In this document: positions 1-5,145 of the stretch, one piece after another
How positions within the stretch are numbered: the stretch's first letter is position 1
Layout: the number at the start of each line of letters is the position of its first letter
Assembly (NCBI GenBank): GCA_910588435.1
Contig: CAJUPL010000060.1
Location: 1-5,145 of the forward strand
Length of the DNA stretch: 5,145 nucleotides
Reading direction: 5' to 3'
Source of the DNA: an uncultured Eggerthellaceae bacterium
Lineage (GTDB): Bacteria; Actinomycetota; Coriobacteriia; Coriobacteriales; Eggerthellaceae
Position numbers and translations under genes: made by a program
Notes under the pieces: model-generated
Seen by the model: only the letters and a program-made list of their open reading frames with translations
What the model was told of the DNA's origin: nothing
Database searches by the model: none

Positions 1-3000
1 GCATGTTCGCGAACGCGTAGGACATATCGGAGGCAGACCCGTTGCCCACGAGCTCGGCCTTCACGGTCTTGAACTTCGCACCGTCTGCCATGTGGCTCAA
101 GTTCGCGGCTGGCGCATTGGATGCGATGTTGGTGAGCTCCAAAGTGGAGTTCTCAGCACCTGCGCCTGCAAGCATGTACCTCAGGTCTTCGGTCTGCTTG
201 GTCGCGAAACCTGAAAGCGTCATCGACGTGAGCCCTGTGCAGTTCTGGAACGCGTAGCGTGCGTCTTGCGGCTGCAGGCTCGTCGGGATGATGGCGCCTT
301 CGGCCATCTCAAGCTTGGCCTCGTAGTCACCAGTCGCGTTGTTGCGGACCGTCTTCAAGGAAGAGCAACCGGAGAAGATATAAGAAGCATCCGTTGTTGC
401 GTCCGTAATAGTCAGTCCACGCAAATCTGCGCTGACAAGGTTAGAACAACCCTCGAACATGCCTGCAAGGGAACCCTCTGCGGTGATCTTCCCAAGGAAG
501 ACGACCTGATCGATCTGCGCGCCATATGTAGAGCTGCCATTCCATGGTGCACGTGTAGAATCTACGCGGTTGAACTTGCGCATCACGCCACCAGAAGCAG
601 GGTTCGTGGGCATCAAGACAAGGGAAGTTATGCCCGTGTCATCGTTCTTGCGCACTGACCAGAGCACGGATGTGCCCTGAGGGTCGGCCGCTGTGATCTG
701 ACCCACATACTCACGCACGATAGCGTTGCCATACTCATCATCGGCGTTGGCGATCTGGCCGTTCACGGTGTAGTTGAAGTAGTCCTTGTTCAGCCACACT
801 GCGATGCGCTGATTGAGCTGTGTCATCTGGGCTTCTGTTGCGGTGAAGCGTATCAGTCCAGAATAAGAGTGCTCCTCGATGCCAGGCCTCTGCATCAGCT
901 CGCTAGCGGCAGTAGGTCCGCAATCATATGAGACCAGCATATCGGCCTGGATGACATACACAGGAGACCCTGTGCTGCTCGTCCTGTACCAGAAGAAGCC
1001 ATTGAGCAGGCGCTTGAACTCTCGTCCAATGGTCACCTGAGCCCTATTGTCAGCATTGAGCATGGCTGTGGCACCTGTGAACAGGTCGTTCATGCCGCAG
1101 TCGCCCACGCCACCGTTGTCGTTGGCATCAACTTCAGTGAAGTTGTTGGGCAGGCTGGCAGTGGATAGGCCTGTGGTATCCAGCTTGTTCAGCTTGGTGC
1201 ACCCCTGGAACATGGAGGTCATCGTCGCTGGTGCTGTCATGTAGGACGCAGATGGGAACGACACTGTCATGGACGAAGCCGCAGTGCCGCTTCCCTTGAG
1301 CAGGTTCGTGAAGTCGGGCTTGGCGCCTACCGCAGAGGTTGCCGTCCATGTGAAGCTCGAAAGCTTTGGAGCTGCTTCAAGAGCGCTCGTGAGGTCAACG
1401 TTCGCAGCCTTGGCGAAGTTCGTCAGATTGACCGTGGTCAGCTGGTTCGCCCCGTAGAACATGGCTCTCATGTCAACGATGCTCGTCGTCACCCAGTTCG
1501 CGTCGAATGCGATCGAGTCAGATGCGGATGTGCCGATGGAGGTGACGGCGTCAACCTCTTTGAACATATGGACTGCAGAGAGATCTTGGCCTATGGCTGC
1601 CGTTGCGCCTGAGTACGGTGCGATCTGAGGCATGCCGCGCAGGTCGAACTTGGGCATCATGATGCTGCCGCCGCGGCTCCTGTATCCAAGGCCGTTGTTC
1701 GTAGCACTGTCCCAGCTCGTATCGGAGAAGTCGAACGTGTAGGCCATGTTGCCAAGATACATGTCGGAATTGGCTTCAGTCCAACCCTTAGGCGTGTAGG
1801 AGTCCTGCCCGAAGAGAGCGCCCATGCCGATGGCGGTTCCACGCGTGCCGCTGTTCGTCCAAGTGAAGCTGGACTCAGGAGACATTGGGTTCCTGAAGCT
1901 GTAATCGAAGGCGTTCCTCAGGTTGGCACCGTTGTTCCCCACATCGGTGAGCGAGTAGGTCACTTTCGTAGAGCTGTTCGTGTTGAGAGCAGCACTGCTC
2001 ATGAAAGCCCACATCTCGGCGTTCGCTCCGGTGCCGACGTTCTTTAGCGTCACATTCGTGAGGCCATTCACGCCATAGAACATGGTTCCGAGATGGGCGT
2101 TCGCGCCAGTACCCACATTGGTCATATTGAGCGTTTGCAGGTTGGGTACGCTGTTGAACATGCGCCTGAGATAAGCCCCTTCACCTTTGCCAACATCGGT
2201 CAGAGTAGCTGTAGCTCCACTTGCGAAGGAGCCAGAGAAGATCGTCCAAAGATGGGAATTGGCCCCATTGAAGCAATTGGTGATGGTGGCAGTCTTCAGC
2301 TTGGAGGCCCCGCCAAATATGCAGTAAGCATTGGATATGTATTGATTGAACAAGCCATTCAGATTCAGGGTCTCAAGGCTCTTGAGGTTGTAGAAGCAAT
2401 AGATCAAGTTATTGCTGCTTCCCGATGCAAAGTTCGAGAGCTGGAGGTTGGTGATGCCTGTGCATTCGCTCGCGAACTCCTGGAAGGTGCTACTGTTGCC
2501 CGTTCCGAAGTTCGTGAGCTTCATGGATGTGATCCCTGTGCATCCTTGGAACATCCTATAGAAGGTGCATCCTGTACTGCGTGTGGTGAACCCTGTGATG
2601 TCAACGGCAGTCAATCCGGTGCACCCTTGGAACACCGCTTCCGCGCCACCCAAACCGGAGGTATCCATGGACGATGGCAGCTTGACCGCTGTGCCAGATG
2701 TGCTGATGGTTCCCTTGAGGCTTGTGCCCGAGAACATATACGACATCGAGGATAGAGATGACGTGATCTTCAGGTTGCTCATATCCACGGACTCTAGGTT
2801 GGACAGACCGCTGAACATATATTCCATGTATTGGTATGGGTAGACAGGCGTCGTATAGCTTCCATAGCTGAAGACGACCTTCTTGATGTCCTTCCTGCCT
2901 GTCCAAGGAGCAGGGTTGCTGTTGCTGAAATTCCTCATGCGCCCGTTGGCGGTATAGGAGTAGATGGAGAGCGTGCCGCTATCTATCCGCCACTTGACGG

Positions 3001-5145
3001 TGGTCGTGGTGGTTCCGCCCGATGAGGTTCCATACCCTATGTCTCCGCTGGTTGCTGTGTTCGAACCTCCGAAGTATCCTCTTGCTTGCCATACGGTGGT
3101 CTTATAGGAGGACGGCACCGTCAAGTTAGCGAAGCTGGATTGCGCCCCTGCATAGGCGTAATTCACGCCATTGACAGTGATGTCAAGGCAGGGGATGAGG
3201 TTGTTGGTGGTGGTTGGTCCAGTGTCGATCTGGACCTTGACGTTCGAACCCAGGACGAAAGAGGGTACTGAATTGGTCACATTGTAGTAGCCAGCATCGC
3301 TCTGATACCAGAACAGGCCGTTGGTCACATAGCATTTCCCTAGGAGGAGAGTGCCTGGATCACCGGCAGTCGGGCCGCCGCGCCCATCTTGGGATGTGAA
3401 GTGGGGCGAACCTCCAAGCAAGGAGCTTCCGGAATTGTTGATGTTCATGCTGATCGAGCGAAGATCGACATATGTCAGATTGGTGCAATTATTCAACATG
3501 CCATCGAAGCGAGTGCTCGCGCCTGAGCATGTTGAATCGAATATGACGCTCTTGAGCTTAGGACACGAGGCGAAAGTATTGCAGAAAACGTAATCGCCCG
3601 AGTTCATGTTAGAGCCCTTGAAGGTCTCAAGATTGTTGTCATTCTGGAACCAGTGAGCCATACCAGCGAACGTGATATCCGTGAACTCGACCGTTTTGAA
3701 CCCGGGACTTCCATTGAAGATCAGATAGGGGCCGCGGAGGTAATAGCCATTGCGGAACGTGAGATAGGTATCTCCTAGATCGGTATTGGAATTGCGGATG
3801 TTGGCACAGCGAGTGACGCCTGCGAAGGTCTCAGGATAGCTCATGCTTGTGGCATAGACTCGCACGCCCCAGACAGGCATTCCGGTCAGATTCATCTTGG
3901 TGGCGCCTGATGCGAAGAACGTGCGGACGGCATGATCCATCGTTCCAGGAGTACCAGAATTCAACCAGTTGATGGAGCCTGTCTTTAGGGTTGGCGTACT
4001 CGCTTGCTGGAATGTGGAATCGAAGGTATTGGCACAAAGGCCGATGTTGGTCCCCATGTCTGTGACAGTGATGACAGGGTCATTATTGTTGTTGTAGTAA
4101 TCGCTGTTCGCACAGGCATACTGGAATGTAGCCGTCAGATTTGCATATTGACCAGTACCGATCCTCGTACCTGTGATCTTCGTAGCACCCCATGTATTGC
4201 TGAACATGTGATTGAGGTTAGCGAACTTGCCCTTCCCGACATCAGTGATCGTGATCGTATGCATATAACGCATGGAGTCGAATGCGTATGTGAGGTCTGT
4301 GCACTCCGTGCTCGTGTTGGCAGTGTTGTCATAGTTGCCAACGTTGATCACGGTGAGCGTGGTATTGGTCGTCTTGTAATTCGAGGTCGTGCATGCCTGA
4401 TGCATCAGGGCATTCAAGTTCGCTCTCTTGCCATTGCCAACGTTGTTGACGGTGGCTGTACGAAGGATGGAGCACCCTGTGAACATATATGAGAGGTTGG
4501 CCGCTTCTCCGTTGAAGACTCCCTGGAGCAGCACCTCTTCAAGGCTGGGGCAGTTCGCGAACGCATACGATGCGTTGATGCCCGTTGCTGTTGGGTTGAA
4601 TAGCGTTGAGAACGTGAGGCCCGTAGGGATGGTCGTGGTGCCATCAGCGGTCTGCGCCTGACCCGTCTTCATGCTCTTGAGCGCTTTGCACTCCGCGAAC
4701 ATCTGATACATATTGGTAGTGCCGGAACCCACTGTGAGGTTCGTGAGATCTGCGTCGGTGATGAGCGGCATCTGGTAGAACATCTTGGAAAGCGACGCTC
4801 CCGCCGTGACGCCCTTCATGACCTTCACGCGAGTGAACGCGCGAGAGTAGCCATCGCCATTGCCGCCGGCCATGCCGACGCCAGTCCAAGGCGCGGCGCT
4901 CGCTCCATCGCCAAAGCTCCTCATCTTCGCGTTGTTGGTGGAAGCGGTGTATCCCTTCACTGAGTTCGGCGCGATCAGGAGCGTTCCCACGCTATTGCTG
5001 TCCACCATGATCCTCCAGGCAACGGACTGGCCGGATGCCTGTGAGGTGTCACCGATGAATCCGTAAGCCGCGGTCTTTCCGAACGCAGACCCGAAGTCAC
5101 CGATGAGCGCATTCACATCGGACTCGGTGTACTGGATGCAGAGCG
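1..5145 (-). CDS. Giant BspA-like / DUF285 repeat surface protein, internal fragment (both ends missing)
   Basis: Reading the minus strand in codons from 5143 down to 2 gives 1,714 residues with no in-frame stop; I checked every codon in this register. Start, stop, signal peptide and anchor all lie outside the window. The sequence is rich in Asn, Thr, Ser and Gly. It carries dozens of copies of a 26-residue repeat whose core is MF-x-GC-[TS]-x-L, typical of BspA-like surface proteins (Pfam DUF285; the 26-residue bacterial surface repeat family). Three headers (Trp 43, Trp 718, Trp 1495) divide the protein into modules of roughly 675 and 777 residues plus an incomplete third. From the family I infer an extracellular or cell-surface location and a binding or adhesion role; no ligand or enzymatic motif is visible. 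Codon use is uniform along its length and there is no frameshift. The fragment alone already exceeds most DUF285 proteins in length. An unrelated beta-solenoid adhesin is the main alternative, but the repeat cores argue against it. Confidence 0.96.
2..481 (-). repeat. Repeat block C: DUF285-type repeats, truncated by the window edge (residues 1555-1714)
   Basis: Repeats restart directly after header C: MFEGCSNLVSADLRGL (1562-1577), YIFSGCSSLKTV (1588-1599), YAFQNCTGLTSMTLSGF (1630-1646), then YMLAGAGAENSTLELTNI (1656-1673) and a degenerate unit LSHMADGAKFKTV (1682-1694). A glycine-variant connector ELVGNGSASDMSYAF (1697-1711) ends the visible sequence. The segment between 1600 and 1630 is a longer loop. 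The block is still in mid-repeat at the edge, so the gene continues beyond base 1. Confidence 0.88.
482..673 (-). other. Header domain C (residues 1491-1554), 'W-S-V ... MRKF ... APWNG'
   Basis: This is the third header: SVLWSVRKND (1492-1501), ITSLVLMP (1505-1512), GGVMRKF (1518-1524), APWNG (1532-1536) and IDQVVFLGKI (1544-1553), after which MF repeats restart. It differs from headers A and B in having Ser in place of Arg after the first Trp, and Asn in place of Thr in APW-x-G. A polar loop NRVDSTR lies between MRKF and APW. Confidence 0.75.
674..982 (-). other. Linker domain 2 between block B and header C (residues 1388-1490)
   Basis: This segment of about 100 residues follows the FWY cap. 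It has paired strands VYVIQADMLVSYD (1395-1407), D-C-GPT (1407-1411), a polar loop, IRFTATEAQMTQLNQRIAV (1431-1449), YFNYTVNG (1455-1462) and REYVGQIT (1477-1484). It is more charged than linker 1 but keeps the GPT core and the Y-x-VNG strand in the same order. The stretch around 1436-1452 (TEAQMTQLNQRIAVWL) looks helical, unlike the rest of the protein. I do not recognise a named family. Confidence 0.6.
983..1036 (-). other. FWY cap at the end of repeat block B (residues 1370-1387)
   Basis: VTIGREFKRLLNGFFWYR closes block B and matches the cap of block A in order and key residues: the I-G-[KR] turn, NG, and FWY followed by Gln or Arg. It marks the boundary between the repeat solenoid and linker 2. 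Confidence 0.7.
1070..2863 (-). repeat. Repeat block B: DUF285-type 26-residue repeats (residues 761-1358)
   Basis: This is the longest and most regular block. The core Phe or Met falls at residues 777, 804, 838, 865, 890, 917, 943, 969, 996, 1022 and 1048; from 865 onward the steps are 25-27 residues without a break. Canonical units include VFQGCTGLTAVDITGF (837-852), MFQGCTGITSMKLTNF (864-879) and FASECTGITNLQLSNF (890-905). Then come FTWTNSGTRGT (1093-1103), an irregular insert (about 1113-1163) and KFDLRGMP (1165-1172). More repeats follow (MFYGANQLTTVNLTNF, 1228-1243; MFQGCTKLNKLDTTGL, 1311-1326). The segment after the last clear repeat holds DANDNGGVGD (1339-1348) and a degenerate unit NDLFTGATAML (1352-1362), then leads to the second FWY cap. 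Confidence 0.92.
1895..2515 (-). repeat. Glycine-variant repeats within block B (residues 877-1083)
   Basis: At least seven consecutive units use a glycine- or asparagine-bearing connector: TNFGTGNSSTF (877-887), SNFASGSSNNL (903-913), TNCFNGANSHL (955-965), TDVGKGEGAYL (982-992), TNVGTGANAHL (1008-1018), KNVGTGANAEM (1034-1044) and TDVGNNGANL (1066-1075). Two neighbours share NVGTGANA exactly, 26 residues apart, yet five of those eight codons differ at the third base. That implies an old duplication held by protein-level selection. Confidence 0.82.
2864..3001 (-). other. Header domain B (residues 715-760), 'W-R-I ... MRNF ... APWTG'
   Basis: This is the most compact and canonical header: VKWRIDSGTLSIYS (716-729), GRMRNF (734-739), APWTG (745-749) and DIKKVVFSYG (752-761). 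The pattern of a Trp strand, 'G-T-L-x-I', 'G-x-M-x-x-F', 'APW' and 'I-K-K-V-V-[IF]' is the usual entry domain of BspA-like repeat proteins. Only 29 residues separate Trp718 from Trp747, against 43 in header A and 39 in header C. Block B repeats begin right after a Tyr/Pro-rich turn (YTTPVYPYQYME, 763-774). Confidence 0.82.
3002..3301 (-). other. Linker domain 1 between block A and header B (residues 615-714)
   Basis: This roughly 100-residue beta-rich, low-charge segment has no MF repeats. It contains NVKVQIDTGPTTTNNLI (634-650), whose D-T-GPT core matches D-C-GPT in linker 2 (1407-1411). A strand LDITVNGVNYAYAG (653-666) follows, comparable to YFNYTVNGQIANA (1455-1467). It ends with ARGYFGGS and a Ser/Thr/Gly-rich tether (about 694-714) that runs into header B. 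I do not recognise a named domain; an Ig-like or other small beta spacer fold is the likeliest reading. Confidence 0.6.
3302..3343 (-). other. FWY cap at the end of repeat block A (residues 601-614)
   Basis: The sequence LGKCYVTNGLFWYQ closes repeat block A. It corresponds to IGREFKRLLNGFFWYR at the end of block B; the shared pattern is [LI]-G-[KR]-x(5,7)-NG-[LF]-FWY-[QR]. DUF285 blocks often finish with a TLG-x-x-F strand and a WY-containing element, so I read this as the C-terminal cap of the solenoid. Confidence 0.7.
3368..4801 (-). repeat. Repeat block A: DUF285-type 26-residue repeats (residues 115-592)
   Basis: The Phe (or Met) of the MF core falls at residues 122, 149, 195, 221, 247, 288, 314 and 340, so several steps are exactly 26 residues (78 bases). 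Clear units are NMYQMFAECKALKSM, YAFANCPSLEEVLL and LSYMFTGCSILRTATV. A NSGTPGT segment (395-401) and a KMNLTGMP segment (416-423) follow; both recur in block B. The part at about 425-520 is less regular and rich in aromatic strands (YLTFRNGYYLRGPYLIF, 460-476). Normal repeats resume with FCNTFASCPKLKSVIF (520-535) and MLNNCTNLTYVDL (549-561). The block is expected to fold as an extended solenoid that presents a binding surface. Confidence 0.9.
4010..4447 (-). repeat. Glycine-variant repeats '[TN]-[VMI]-G-x-G-x-x-A-x-L' within block A (residues 233-378)
   Basis: In this stretch the usual DUF285 connector (of the F-D-T-S-N-V-T-D-M type) is replaced by a glycine-containing one. Examples are NNVGNGKRANL (233-243), TDVGKGKFANLNHMF (300-314), TRIGTGQYANL (326-336) and TDMGTNIG (361-368). 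An Asn/Tyr-rich insert with DYYNNNND (348-355) interrupts the series. The same variant recurs in block B, and TDVGKGEGAYLRRMF there is a close partner of residues 300-314. The repeat phase stays at 26 residues where it is uninterrupted. Confidence 0.8.
4802..5023 (-). other. Header domain A (residues 41-114), 'W-R-I ... MRSF ... APWTG'
   Basis: This is the first of three related header domains. Trp43-Arg-Ile starts a predicted beta strand, followed by LLIAP (55-59), then MRSF (74-77), APWTG (84-88) and a final strand FTRVKVMKGV (103-112) that leads into the first MF repeat. The order 'W-x-[IV] ... L-x-[IL] ... G-x-MR-x-F ... APW ... [IV]-x-x-V' matches the short beta domain that commonly precedes repeat blocks in BspA-like proteins. 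Compared with header B it has about 14 extra residues between the Trp and APW, and a glycine-rich loop (GVGMAGGNGDG, 88-98) after APW. Confidence 0.75.
5024..5143 (-). other. End of an inter-block linker, preceding header A (residues 1-40)
   Basis: This stretch is not repeat-like. It begins with IQYTESDVNAL, which resembles IRFTATEAQMTQL (residues 1431-1443) in linker 2, and it ends with YGFIGDTSQASGQS, which resembles REYVGQITAADPQGTS (1477-1492). Each copy sits directly before a header Trp. I infer that it is the second half of the same linker domain, here lacking about 18 residues found in the module C copy. Its presence at the window edge suggests that another cap and repeat block lie upstream. 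Confidence 0.6.

Noticed and set aside
266..658. Plus-strand open frame of 130 codons
   Set aside because: This is another register-matched antisense shadow, lying over header C and repeat block C. Its translation shows no family features.
349..1244. CRISPR array or simple tandem DNA repeat
   Set aside because: The recurring pieces such as 'gaacat' and 'ccttggaa' reflect Met-Phe and Phe-Gln-Gly codons of protein repeats. They are diverged at the DNA level and have no identical repeats with unique spacers.
2093..2755. Plus-strand open frame of 220 codons
   Set aside because: It is in exact codon register opposite the real minus-strand frame. It stays open because TTA is absent and TCA and CTA are rare in that frame. 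Its product has no recognisable domain, and the minus strand here encodes regular 26-residue repeats.
2601..2906. Minus-strand open frame of 101 codons in a different register from the main gene
   Set aside because: It overlaps header B and the first repeats of block B, where the main frame shows clear conserved motifs. The His/Gln/Arg-rich product of the other register has no support.
4004..4492. Plus-strand open frame of 162 codons
   Set aside because: This is an antisense shadow of the glycine-variant repeats of block A. The hydrophobic Val/Ile run in its product is the complement of Asn and Tyr codons (AAC/AAT, TAC), not a real membrane segment.
4644..4889. Minus-strand open frame of 81 codons, Arg/His-rich
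   Set aside because: It is an out-of-register shadow of header A and the first repeats of block A. The main frame here contains APWTG and MF repeats.
1..5145. In-frame TAG codons that might be read as pyrrolysine, given the archaeal possibility
   Set aside because: No TAG, TGA or TAA occurs in the main frame anywhere in the window, so nothing supports stop-codon recoding here.

Overview
The whole window is the inside of one very large gene on the minus strand. Reading the reverse complement from base 5143 down to base 2 gives 1,714 consecutive sense codons with no stop. Neither the start codon nor the stop codon is in view. The product belongs to the BspA-like / DUF285 group of surface proteins, which are built from 26-residue leucine-rich-like repeats of the type 'L-x-x-M-F-x-G-C-x-x-L-x-x-[VLM]-x-[LV]-x-[NG]-[FVL]'. 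I see no other gene, RNA, mobile element, CRISPR array, promoter, ribosome binding site or terminator. Residue numbers below count from the first complete codon in view (5143..5141), so they are not numbers from the true N-terminus.

Layout, in coding order from high to low coordinates: the end of an inter-block linker (5024..5143); header A (4802..5023); repeat block A (3368..4801); an FWY cap and linker 1 (3002..3346); header B (2864..3001); repeat block B (1070..2863); an FWY cap and linker 2 (674..1036); header C (482..673); and the first part of repeat block C (2..481). The protein is therefore at least three tandem modules. Each module has a small beta-type header with a Trp and a 'MR-x-F...APW-[TN]-G' signature, followed by 150 to 600 residues of 26-residue repeats, and the two complete modules end in a cap reading 'NG-[LF]-FWY'. 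Landmarks come in the same order in modules A and B, so whole modules were probably duplicated and have since diverged.

The family is usually secreted or cell-surface and is linked to adhesion and host or community contact. No signal peptide, sorting motif or membrane anchor is visible, because both termini lie outside the window.

The organism cannot be fixed. GC content is intermediate. AAG far exceeds AAA, ATC dominates isoleucine with ATA ahead of ATT, TTA is absent, and AGG is common beside CGC. Repeat-rich BspA-like giants are typical of host-associated anaerobes. The codon pattern would suit some gut archaea (for example Methanomassiliicoccales) as well as some bacteria, so this is only a weak inference.
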